DNA of 36,356 nucleotides, from positions 1 to 36,356 of the forward strand of contig CAXSEF010000027.1 in the NCBI GenBank assembly GCA_964236535.1, in the 5' to 3' direction. Position numbers and translations under genes: made by a program. Below the pieces are notes generated by a model. That model worked only from the letters and a program-made list of their open reading frames with translations. It was not told where the DNA came from and did not search any database. This stretch comes from CAXSEF01 sp964236535. GTDB lineage: Bacteria; Pseudomonadota; Alphaproteobacteria; Acetobacterales; Acetobacteraceae. How positions within the stretch are numbered: the stretch's first letter is position 1; the number at the start of each line of letters is the position of its first letter. Shown piece by piece: positions 1 through 6,877 of the stretch.

Positions 1-1677
1 CGCCTCGCCGAGACCGACGCCTTCTACCACGCCGTGCGCGGCGCCCCCGCCGACCCCCCCTCCCCCGCCGAGCTCGACGCCCGCCTGGTGCAGCGCCAGG
101 CCTTCGCCGGCATGATCTGGTCCCGGCAGTACTACGGCTTCGACGTCCGCCGCTGGCTGGAAGGCGACCCCGCCGGCCCGCCGCCGCCGCCCGAGCGCCG
201 CCAGGGCCGCAACCGCGAGTGGACCCACCTGGTCAACGCCGACATCGTGTCCATGCCCGACAAGTGGGAATACCCCTGGTACGCGTCGTGGGACCTCGCC
301 TTCCACGCCGTGGTGTTCGCCCTGATCGACCCCGACTTCGCCAAGGACCAGATGATCCTGCTGATGCGGGCGCGCTGCATGCACCCCAACGGCCAGCTCC
401 CGGCCTACGAGTGGAGCTTCGGCGACGCCAACCCCCCGGTCGCCGCCTGGGCCGCCTGGCGCGTCTACCTCACCGAGCGCGAGCTGACCGGCACCGGCGA
501 CCGCCGCTTCCTCGAGGCCGCGTTCCACAAGCTGTGCCTCAACTTCGGCTGGTGGGTGAACCGCAAGGACGCCCAGGACCGCAACATCTTCCAGGGCGGC
601 TTCCTCGGCCTGGACAACATCGGCATCTTCGACCGCTCGCAGCCGCTGCCCACCGGCGGCAGCATCGACCAGGCCGACGGCACCGCCTGGGTCGCCGCCT
701 ACGCCCTGCAGCTCATGCGCATCGCCCTGGAGCTCTCGCTCGAGAACCCGGTCTACGAGCACATGGCGATCAAGTTCTTCCAGCACTTCCTGTTCATCGC
801 CAGCGCGGTCAACGGCGTGGGCGAAGGCGGCGTCGGGCTGTGGGACCCCAGGGACGAGTTCTTCTACGACGTGCTCCGCGTGCCCGGCCGCGTCCCGGTC
901 CCGCTGCGGGTGCGCTCGACCGTGGGCCTGCTGCCGATGCTCGCCGTCCTGGTGCTGGAGCCGGAGCTGATGGCCCGCGTGCCGCACTTCGCCGACCGCG
1001 CGCGCTGGTTCGTCGCGCACCGCGCCGACCTCGCCGGCCTGATCTCGCGCTGGGAGGAGCCCGGCCGCGGCGATACCCTGCTGCTCTCGCTGCTGCGCGG
1101 CCACCGCACCAAGGCGCTGCTCGCCCGCGCCCTCGACGTGACCGAGTTCCTCTCGCCGCACGGCCTGCGCGCCATCTCGCGCACCCACGCGGCCCACCCC
1201 TACGAGTTCCGCCACGACGGCCAGGTGTTCAGCGTCGCCTACCTGCCGGCCGAATCCGACTCGCGGCTGTTCGGCGGCAACAGCAACTGGCGCGGCCCGA
1301 TCTGGCTGCCCACCAACTACCTGCTGATCGAGTCGCTGCTCGAGTTCCACCGCTACTACGGCAACGACTTCACCGTGCCCTGCCCGACCGGCTCGGCCAC
1401 CCTGCTCACCCTGCGCGAGGTCGCCGAGGAGCTCGCCGCCCGCCTCACCCGGCTCAGCCTGCTCGATCACGACGGCAAGCGCCCGGTCATGGCGGCCTAC
1501 CCCGCCCTGCAGGCCGCCGCGGACGGCGCCGAGCTGGTGCTGTTCCACGAGTACTACGACGGCGACACCGGACGCGGCGTCGGCGCCTCGCACCAGACCG
1601 GATGGAGCGGCCTGGTGGCGCTGCTGCTGCAGCCGCGCCGCCAGGACCCGGCGGGGGACCTGCCGCAGACCGGCTGA
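1..1677 (+). CDS. GH63 / MGH1-like glucosidase, C-terminal part (5' end outside window)
   Basis: The frame is open from the first base, so the gene begins upstream; about 558 codons are visible. The residues WEYPWYASWDLAFH (nt 265-306), YEWSFGDANPPV (nt 409-444), NSNWRGPIWLPTNY near nt 1280-1320 and the closing HQTGWSGLVALLL are typical of the (alpha/alpha)6-barrel of GH63-type / mannosylglycerate-hydrolase-like proteins annotated as glucosidases. Proteins of this kind are usually near 880 residues (established knowledge), so about a third is missing. The acidic residues in the two N-terminal motifs probably include catalytic groups, but I cannot assign acid and base. No secretion signal can be judged. 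The likely role is hydrolysis of an alpha-glucosidic bond in a storage or compatible-solute saccharide; the substrate is unknown. An intergenic hairpin repeat follows directly after the stop. Confidence 0.85.
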   Translation, partial: RLAETDAFYHAVRGAPADPPSPAELDARLVQRQAFAGMIWSRQYYGFDVRRWLEGDPAGPPPPPERRQGRNREWTHLVNADIVSMPDKWEYPWYASWDLAFHAVVFALIDPDFAKDQMILLMRARCMHPNGQLPAYEWSFGDANPPVAAWAAWRVYLTERELTGTGDRRFLEAAFHKLCLNFGWWVNRKDAQDRNIFQGGFLGLDNIGIFDRSQPLPTGGSIDQADGTAWVAAYALQLMRIALELSLENPVYEHMAIKFFQHFLFIASAVNGVGEGGVGLWDPRDEFFYDVLRVPGRVPVPLRVRSTVGLLPMLAVLVLEPELMARVPHFADRARWFVAHRADLAGLISRWEEPGRGDTLLLSLLRGHRTKALLARALDVTEFLSPHGLRAISRTHAAHPYEFRHDGQVFSVAYLPAESDSRLFGGNSNWRGPIWLPTNYLLIESLLEFHRYYGNDFTVPCPTGSATLLTLREVAEELAARLTRLSLLDHDGKRPVMAAYPALQAAADGAELVLFHEYYDGDTGRGVGASHQTGWSGLVALLLQPRRQDPAGDLPQTG

Positions 1678-1700
1678 CGCGGGCAGGCAAGGCAGGCGAA

Positions 1701-1843
1701 GCAAGGCAAGGCCAGAGGCTCTGCCTCTGGACTCCGCCAAAGGCTGGGCCTTTGGAATCCCTGTGCTTGGGAAATGGAACCAGAGCGCCCCATGCTTGAC
1801 GCAGGGCCCCTGCGGGTCCGGGCACCGCCCGGCCTTGCCTGCC
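1701..1843 (-). repeat. Intergenic hairpin repeat, copy A (inverted pair, second arm decayed)
   Basis: The first arm (1701-1760) reads GCAAGGC, then hairpin CCAGAGGCTCTGCCTCTGG, ACTCCG, hairpin CCAAAGGC-TGG-GCCTTTGG, AATCC. A degenerate second arm in the opposite sense ends in CGGCCTTGCCTGCC at about 1843. It begins some 24 nt after the stop of the glucosidase gene, in the orientation shared by most copies relative to the upstream gene. The rest of the gap, 1844-2070, shows nothing definite; it contains GTTACGTTTC at 1951, which resembles a sequence upstream of the exopolysaccharide genes. Confidence 0.8.
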
Positions 1844-2070
1844 ACTCTCCGCCTGAAACCAGGCCGCGCAGCGCACCGCCGCACCCCTGATCGCCCGTGC
1901 GCATACCCCGGCACCGCACGACACCTAACGTCCCCGTCCGATACCATACGGTTACGTTTCTGCCATCGAATCTCCCCACCAGCCCACCATCTATCGCGCA
2001 TAAGGGACGTCCCCACGGCCCGGTTTCATGCACAGCGCCGGCCGCCTCAGGCGCCGGTCGGGAGCGAACA

Positions 2071-2499
2071 ATGCTGCACTGGGTGAAGAAGGCGCTGCTG
2101 CCGGTCGCCGTCATGGCGCCGCTGCTCGGAGGCTGCGTCTATCCGTACGGCTACGGCTATCCCTACGGCTACGGCTACGGCAGCTATGGCTACGCCGGAT
2201 ACGGCTACGGCGGCTATGGCTATGCGCCGTTCTACGGGGCCGGCTACGGCTACTTCCCCGGCTATGTCGGGCTCGGCTTCGGTGGCTTCGGCGGATTCTA
2301 CGGCGGCTTCGGCTACGGTGGTTTCGGCTACGGCGGCTTCGGCCGCGGCTACTGGGGCGGCTACCGCGGCGGCTTCGGCTACGGCGGCGGCCGTTACGGT
2401 GGCCGCGGCTACGGCGGTGGCGGCTACGGCGGCGGGTTCCACGGTGGCGGCGGGTTCGGCGGCGGCGGCGGGTTCGGCGGCGGCGGCGGACATCGCTGA
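2071..2499 (+). CDS. Gly/Tyr-rich repeat lipoprotein
   Basis: This is a 142-residue protein. The N-terminus MLHWVKKALLPVAVMAPLLGG followed by Cys22 is a lipoprotein signal: positive residues K6 and K7, hydrophobic core, lipobox LGGC. The start ATG at 2071 has GGAGCG a few bases upstream; an in-frame upstream extension has no signal character and was not used. The mature part is almost entirely short degenerate units such as YGYG, GYGG and FGGFGGF, ending in GGGGG-HR. I do not recognise an enzymatic domain. Such low-complexity glycine-rich envelope proteins are common in Rhodospirillales annotations, but no function is established to my knowledge. It lies between a glucosidase and a TPR/GT9-like protein whose frame overlaps its last four bases. 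Lipid attachment to the cell envelope is inferred from the lipobox only. Confidence 0.75.
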   Translation: MLHWVKKALLPVAVMAPLLGGCVYPYGYGYPYGYGYGSYGYAGYGYGGYGYAPFYGAGYGYFPGYVGLGFGGFGGFYGGFGYGGFGYGGFGRGYWGGYRGGFGYGGGRYGGRGYGGGGYGGGFHGGGGFGGGGGFGGGGGHR

Positions 2500-4532
2500 G
2501 CGCCGCAGCACCCGGGGCTGACACCCGCCTGGACCGGCTCCGCCAGGCGTTCGCCAGCCTCCAGGCCGGGCGGTTCGCCGAAGCGCGCGCTGGCCTGGCT
2601 GCGCCGGCGCCGCACGACCTCGACGCCACCCTGCTGCTGGGCCTGGCGCTGGGCGGGCTGTGCGGCGAGGCCGCCGCGGCGGCCGTGACTGCAACCGGCC
2701 GACCTGCCGGCGCGGACCCGGCCGACCGCCTTGCGGCACACTCCGCCGCCCTTCTCGTGCAGGTCGGCCGCGCCCGCCTCGCCCACGCCCACCCCTGCAC
2801 CGACCTGCTCGGCCTGCTGCAGGCCGCGCACGCCCAGGACGGCTACGAGCCCGTCCTCCGCGAAGCCCTGCGGCTCGACCCCGGTGACCCGCGCCTGCTG
2901 CGCGCCTGGGCGGAACTGCTGCACGACCTCGGCCGCAACGAGGCGGCGCTCGCCGCAGCGACCGCCTGGCTCGCGCTCTGCCCCGGCGGACCACACGCCG
3001 TCCCCGCGCTGGCGGCCCCGCCCACGGGCGTCGCGCCGCCTGCGGAAATCGCGCCGCCCTCCCCGGCGTCCCCCCTCGCGGCGCCCACGCCGCCCCGCCA
3101 AACCGCACCGCCCGCCGCCGCCCCTGCCCCCGCCCCCGCCCCCGCCGGCGAGCAGAACGCGCGCGCCCTGCTCGCCGCGATCCTGGTCGAGCTGGACCGC
3201 GGCGACGAGGCGCTCGCCATCGCCCGCGCGCTGGTGGCGCAGTCGCCCGGCACCGCTAGGCACTGGAGCAATCTCGGCGCCACGCTGCGCCGCCTCGGCC
3301 GCACCGCCGAGGCCCGCCCCGCCTTCGCCCGGGCCGTCGCCCTCGCGCCCGCCGAGCCGCAGATCCGGCTCAACCACGCGACGGCCCTGCTGCAGGCCGG
3401 CCGGCTCGCCGAGGGCTGGCGCGACTACGAGGCCCGCCTCGCGCTGCCCGGCCACACCCGGCTGCCCGCCGGCCGCCTGCTGCCCGACCTCGCCTCGCTC
3501 CACCCGGACGCCCTGCGCGGCCGCACCATCCTCTGCACCCACGAGGAGGGCTTCGGCGACACCCTGCAGTTCGCCCGCTACCTGCCGATGCTCGCCGCCC
3601 GCGGCGCCCGCGTGGTGGCGCTGGTGCCGAAGCCCCTGCTGCGCCTGCTGCGCACCCTCTCCGTCCCTGGCCCCGTCCACGCTCCTGGCCCCGCCGCCGA
3701 CCCCGGGCTCGCCATCGAGGTGGCCGAGCAGAACGCGGCCCCGCCCCCGCCATACGACTGGCACTGCCCGATGCTCAGCCTGCCGCGCGCCTTTCGCACC
3801 ACGCTCGGCACCATCCCCTGCCCCGGACCCTACCTGCACCCCCCCGCCGCGACCCGCCCCGCCGCGACCCGACCCGCCGCGCCCCGCTCCGCCGCACCAG
3901 GATCGAGCCTGCGCATCGGCCTCGCCTGGGCGGGCCAGTCCCGCCCGTGGCAGCCGGGCATCGCCGCCATCGACCGCCGCCGCAGCCTGCCCCTCGCGGC
4001 CCTCGCCCCGCTCGCCGCCATCCCCGGTATCGAGCTCGTCGCCCTGCAGAAAGGCCCCGCCGCCGCCGAAGCCCGCACCGCCCCCTTCGCGCTGGAGGAC
4101 GCCGTCGCCGCCGCCCGCGACTTCGCCGACACCGCAGCCGTCGTGGCCGGGCTCGACGCCGTCGTCTGCGTGGACTCCGCGGTCGCCCACCTGGCCGGAG
4201 CGCTGGGCCGCCCGGTGCTGCTGCTCGACCGCTTCGACCCCTGCTGGCGCTGGCTGGACGGCCGCGACGACAGCCCGTGGTACCCGCGGCTGCGCATCCT
4301 GCGCCAGGACCGCCCGGGCGAGTGGGCCGCCCCGGTGGCGCGCGCCGCCGCCCTGCTCGCGTCCTGGGACCAGGCAATGCCCGGCTCTGCCTCCGCCCGC
4401 ACGCCAATGGACCAGGCAAGCCACCGCAACCCTGCGCGAGCGACGCCCGGACCCGCCAAACGGCAATGCCCCCCGGAAGCCGTTTCCCATGAACCACGCT
4501 TGACGAGCGTCACGGGTGCTGGCCGCCCATGA
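2496..4532 (+). CDS. TPR protein with GT9-like C-terminal domain
   Basis: The frame encodes TPR-like helices (LQAGRFAEARAGL near 2560; NLGATLRRLGRTAEARPAF near 3270), a Pro/Ala linker near 3000-3150, then an inverting-glycosyltransferase-like half with DRRRSLPLAAL (about 3975), DFADTAAVVAGLDAVV and VDSAVAHLAGALGRPV (about 4170-4220). This layout is known from TPR/GT9-type proteins thought to act on glycans; the substrate is unknown. The start is a problem. Coding similarity begins near 2499, but the first ATG, GTG or TTG after the preceding gene is GTG at 2685. CTG at 2496, in CTGA overlapping the previous stop and followed by SAAAPGA, looks like a mutated or non-standard start. The last ~50 codons (from about 4374) are encoded by a copy of the dispersed repeat and are unlikely to be native. 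The stop overlaps the next ATG (ATGA). Confidence 0.7.
   Translation: MSAAAPGADTRLDRLRQAFASLQAGRFAEARAGLAAPAPHDLDATLLLGLALGGLCGEAAAAAVTATGRPAGADPADRLAAHSAALLVQVGRARLAHAHPCTDLLGLLQAAHAQDGYEPVLREALRLDPGDPRLLRAWAELLHDLGRNEAALAAATAWLALCPGGPHAVPALAAPPTGVAPPAEIAPPSPASPLAAPTPPRQTAPPAAAPAPAPAPAGEQNARALLAAILVELDRGDEALAIARALVAQSPGTARHWSNLGATLRRLGRTAEARPAFARAVALAPAEPQIRLNHATALLQAGRLAEGWRDYEARLALPGHTRLPAGRLLPDLASLHPDALRGRTILCTHEEGFGDTLQFARYLPMLAARGARVVALVPKPLLRLLRTLSVPGPVHAPGPAADPGLAIEVAEQNAAPPPPYDWHCPMLSLPRAFRTTLGTIPCPGPYLHPPAATRPAATRPAAPRSAAPGSSLRIGLAWAGQSRPWQPGIAAIDRRRSLPLAALAPLAAIPGIELVALQKGPAAAEARTAPFALEDAVAAARDFADTAAVVAGLDAVVCVDSAVAHLAGALGRPVLLLDRFDPCWRWLDGRDDSPWYPRLRILRQDRPGEWAAPVARAAALLASWDQAMPGSASARTPMDQASHRNPARATPGPAKRQCPPEAVSHEPRLTSVTGAGRP
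4374..4482 (+). repeat. Intergenic hairpin repeat, copy L (left arm, inside an ORF 3' end)
   Basis: The order GCAATGCCCGGCTCT, CCTCCGCCCGCA, CCAATGGACCAGGCAAGC, AACCCTGCGCGAGC, GCCCGGACCCGCCAAACGGC matches, segment by segment, the long form of the left arm seen at 23849 and, reversed, at 9200-9300 and 11800-11890. It is diverged and its second arm is not visible. It is read through as the tail of the TPR/GT9-like protein. Confidence 0.6.
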
Positions 4533-5266
4533 TCCGGGACCCATTCGTCCATCTTCCGCACCTGCGCGACAGGCTGGTACCGGCCGGGCAATCCCCCATG
4601 CGCTTCACCCGCGAGCGACTCGCGACCAGCGACGAGCGCGCGCGCGCCGCGGGCTACCCGGCCGACTGGCGCCGGTCGGACCAGCAGATCGACCGCTCGT
4701 GGCGCAGCTTCCTTTCGAGCCGGGCTGAACCGGGCGACCTCTGGGTGTTCGGCTACGGGTCGCTCATGTGGGACCCGGGCTTCCACCATGCGGAAGTCAG
4801 GCTGGCCGAGATCGAAGGCTACCAGCGCCGCTTCACCTTCAGGATCGAGGTCGTCACCGGGTCGCCGGAACATCCTGCCCTTGTCCTGTCACTCGAGCGG
4901 CAACCGGGTCGCTGCAGCGGCCTGGCGTTCCGCATCGCGGCGGACCTGGTGGAGGCGGAATCGGAAATCCTGTGGCGACGGGAGATGCTCCTGTTCAGCT
5001 ACTCACCCAGGATGGTACCGGTGGCCACGCCGCAGGGCAGCATGGATGCCCTTGTATTTGCCTCGGACCGGTCGCAGCCGAACTACATGGGCGAACTCCC
5101 CCTGAAGGAGACGGCAACAACCATCGCTCGGGGCGTGGGCATCAGGGGCGCCAACCGCACCTATGTCGAGAAACTGGCGCTGGAACTCAAGGAACTCGGC
5201 TTGGAAGACCCCTATATCCAGCAGCTCCTGGAGCAGATCAACAGCACCGACACCGACCAGGCATAG
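4529..5266 (+). CDS. Gamma-glutamylcyclotransferase, ChaC family
   Basis: A 245-residue protein carrying the ChaC-type signature GDLWVFGYGSLMW (nt 4735-4773), RLAEIEGYQRRF, then GLAFRI and the ILWRREM segment, and ending ILLQ-like QQLLEQIN. ChaC enzymes are cytosolic and open the gamma-glutamyl bond of glutathione to give 5-oxoproline and Cys-Gly (established for the family). The first ATG (4529) overlaps the previous stop as ATGA. An internal ATG at 4598 (MRFTRERL) fits the usual ChaC N-terminus better and may be the true start, since the upstream gene's tail is repeat-derived. Neither start has a clear Shine-Dalgarno. Hairpins and a repeat arm follow. Confidence 0.85.
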   Translation: MIRDPFVHLPHLRDRLVPAGQSPMRFTRERLATSDERARAAGYPADWRRSDQQIDRSWRSFLSSRAEPGDLWVFGYGSLMWDPGFHHAEVRLAEIEGYQRRFTFRIEVVTGSPEHPALVLSLERQPGRCSGLAFRIAADLVEAESEILWRREMLLFSYSPRMVPVATPQGSMDALVFASDRSQPNYMGELPLKETATTIARGVGIRGANRTYVEKLALELKELGLEDPYIQQLLEQINSTDTDQA

Positions 5267-5294
5267 CGGAACAGCCTGCTGCAGCCGACGACCG

Positions 5295-5395
5295 GGAGCC
5301 CTCGACGGCTCCGTCCCTGCCGTCCGGCATGGCGGGTTGCCGCACGGCAACCGGGCGACGCGCGAGACAAGGCGTGGGGTTCCGGCAAAAGCCGG
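5295..5395. other. Three consecutive small hairpins after the ChaC gene
   Basis: Stems seen: GGAGCC-ctcgac-GGCTCC (5295-5312), GGTTGCCG-CA-CGGCAACC (5335-5352) and CCGGC-AAAA-GCCGG (5382-5395). None has a T tract, so a classical intrinsic terminator is not supported, but they lie in the 3' region of the ChaC gene and upstream of repeat copy B. Nothing else is recognised between 5267 and 5517. Confidence 0.4.
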
Positions 5396-5517
5396 CGTGT
5401 AGCCTCCGCCCGGGCGCCTGCCGGGATCACAGGATCGCAGCGCCTGCCCGAAGATGCGCACCCAGACCCCCGGCGCGCGTCACAGAACTTCACCCAGGGA
5501 AGACGCGCCAGAAAAAT

Positions 5518-5574
5518 GGATTCCAAAGGCGAGGCCTTTGGCGGAGTCCAGAGGCGGAGCCTCTGGCCTTGCTG
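5518..5574 (+). repeat. Intergenic hairpin repeat, copy B (single arm)
   Basis: It reads GGATTCCAAAGGCGAGGCCT, TTGGCGGAGT, CCAGAGGCGGAGCCTCTGG, CCTTGCTGC. It ends 13 bp before the stop codon of the minus-strand calcium-binding-type gene (stop 5588-5590), so it lies in that gene's 3' untranslated region in the standard orientation. Confidence 0.85.
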
Positions 5575-5587
5575 CCCTGCCGACGCC

Positions 5588-6457
5588 TCAGCTGGCACCC
5601 ACCGCCGCGAGCAGCTGCCCCGGCGTGGCCACCACCCCGAAGAACGTCACGCTGGCGCTCCCCAGCGTGATCCGGCTGCCGAACGCGCCGGTCGTCTCGC
5701 CCGCCGCCGCCGAGGTTACGCCGGCCGCCGACGTGCCCCCGAACACCACCCGGTCGCCGGGCTTGAAGCCCACGACGCTCAGGCTCGCGCCCGGACCGCC
5801 GCCGCCCGCCTGCGTCGCCACGTAATAGGTGTCGGCGCCGCCGCCGCCGAACACCGTGCTCGACCCGGTCGCCAGGTTGAACCGGTCGGCCCCCTGCCCC
5901 TCGACGATGGTGCTGCCGCTGCCGATCGTGGCGCCGGCCTGCACGAACACGTCGCTCGACGACCCGCCGCCGAACGCCAGGTCGCCGGTGCCCAGGTCGA
6001 ATGTCGTGATCCCGCCGCCGCCCACGAGGGTGTCGTTGCCGCCCGCCGAGCCCGCCAGGTCGTCCAGCCCCGACCCGCCATAGAGCAGCGCCGAGTTGCC
6101 CGTTCCGCCGGCGAGGGTGGTGTTGCCGCTGCCGGCGACCAGGATGGCGTGCGTGCCGCTGCCGCCCGCCAGCACGTTGGTGCCCTGGCCGCCGAACAGG
6201 GTGTCGGCCCCGGCGCTGCCCGCCACCTGGTAGTTGCCGACGCCGGCCACGAAAACCATGTTCCCAGTCCCGGCATACACGCTCGCCGCAGGCCCGGCCG
6301 CATAGATGGTATCGCTGCCGCCCCCGGCAGTGACGCTGTCGATCCCGTCGCTGTAGACGGTGTCATTGCCGACCGCGGACAGCGCCAGGACGTTGGTTCC
6401 GCCGGTGGTCTGATAGAGGGTGCCTGAGGACCCGGGCACTGTAGTGACGCCGCTCAC
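5588..6457 (-). CDS. Gly/Asp-rich RTX-like calcium-binding repeat protein
   Basis: The 289-residue protein is made of degenerate nonapeptide-like units such as GSAGADTLFGGQGTNVLAGG, GGSGLDDLAGSAGGNDTL and GGGGADTYYV. They resemble GGxGxD RTX repeats, which bind calcium in parallel beta-rolls (established). There is no N-terminal signal peptide, consistent with type I secretion by a C-terminal signal, but no transporter genes are nearby, so export is inference. Start choice: GTG at 6457 (SGVTTVPGSSG) is preceded by GGAG seven bases upstream; an in-frame extension to 6508 lacks repeats. The C-terminal ~80 residues (VVGFKPGDRVVFGGTS to LLAAVGAS) form a non-repeat module. The partner or substrate is unknown. 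Confidence 0.75.
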   Translation of the reverse strand: MSGVTTVPGSSGTLYQTTGGTNVLALSAVGNDTVYSDGIDSVTAGGGSDTIYAAGPAASVYAGTGNMVFVAGVGNYQVAGSAGADTLFGGQGTNVLAGGSGTHAILVAGSGNTTLAGGTGNSALLYGGSGLDDLAGSAGGNDTLVGGGGITTFDLGTGDLAFGGGSSSDVFVQAGATIGSGSTIVEGQGADRFNLATGSSTVFGGGGADTYYVATQAGGGGPGASLSVVGFKPGDRVVFGGTSAAGVTSAAAGETTGAFGSRITLGSASVTFFGVVATPGQLLAAVGAS

Positions 6458-6674
6458 ACCATTTCTCCGCTCGTTGCGCCGCTGACTGGCACATGACCAT
6501 ACGCCCAACCCACCTGCCCAGGCCAGCCACCGCCCCGAGCCGCCGCTGCCATCCTATCCGCCGCTGCCACCCCAACCCCTGGGGCCGCCGTCCCCCCCCC
6601 GTCGTGGCGCATCGGTCACGCCAAAGCGGAAAACGCCGGCGGTTTCGTCACGCCGCACCGGACAGTCGCCCCGG

Positions 6675-6773
6675 AAGTGTCCGGCGGGACCGGACACTTC
6701 CGGGCAAAACTGTCCGGTCCCGCCGGACACTTTCACCCCCCGAACCACCCCGGTGTCCGGCCTGGCCGGACAC
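6675..6773. repeat. Cluster of three nested GTCCGG...CCGGAC palindromes
   Basis: The arms at 6675-6695 and 6712-6732 are perfect reverse complements over 21 bases, separated by 16 nt. The first arm lies within its own small palindrome (AAGTGTCCGG...CCGGACACTT). A third palindrome at 6753-6773 is GTGTCCGGCC-T-GGCCGGACAC. The second and third are followed by the same CCGGACACTTTCACCC. It lies about 100-200 bp beyond the parC stop, so it could act as a terminator for parC, a protein-binding array, or an insertion-element end. Nothing else is seen between 6458 and 6877. Confidence 0.8.
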
Positions 6774-6877
6774 TTTCACCCGCCGCGACGCCCGAATCCG
6801 GCCGCGCCGCCCGGTTCGCGCACCCCCGCGACACCCTCCGCGCCACCCGACCGCCCCCGCCCGACGCGAAGCACCCC

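Noticed and set aside
1701..1760. Repeat arm as an intrinsic terminator
   Set aside because: Hairpins are strong but no T tract follows in any copy, so a classical Rho-independent terminator is not supported; a role at transcript ends is left open as a finding.
219..1799. 526-codon plus-strand frame inside the glucosidase gene
   Set aside because: Arg/Pro-rich shadow frame; the real frame carries GH63-type motifs.
3115..3150. CCCCCG hexamer run in the TPR/GT9 gene as a phase-variable tract
   Set aside because: The unit is six bases, so length changes keep frame; it only lengthens an Ala/Pro linker.
2047..4544. Long open frames on the minus strand opposite the lipoprotein and TPR/GT9 genes
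   Set aside because: Arg/Gly/Ala-rich translations without domains, typical of antisense frames in high-GC DNA; the plus-strand frames carry recognisable signals.
5516..5670. Short peptides beginning MDSKGE encoded by several repeat copies as possible small proteins
   Set aside because: The frame exists only because the repeat sequence is shared; the peptide diverges by frameshift after the arm, and no ribosome-binding site is conserved.
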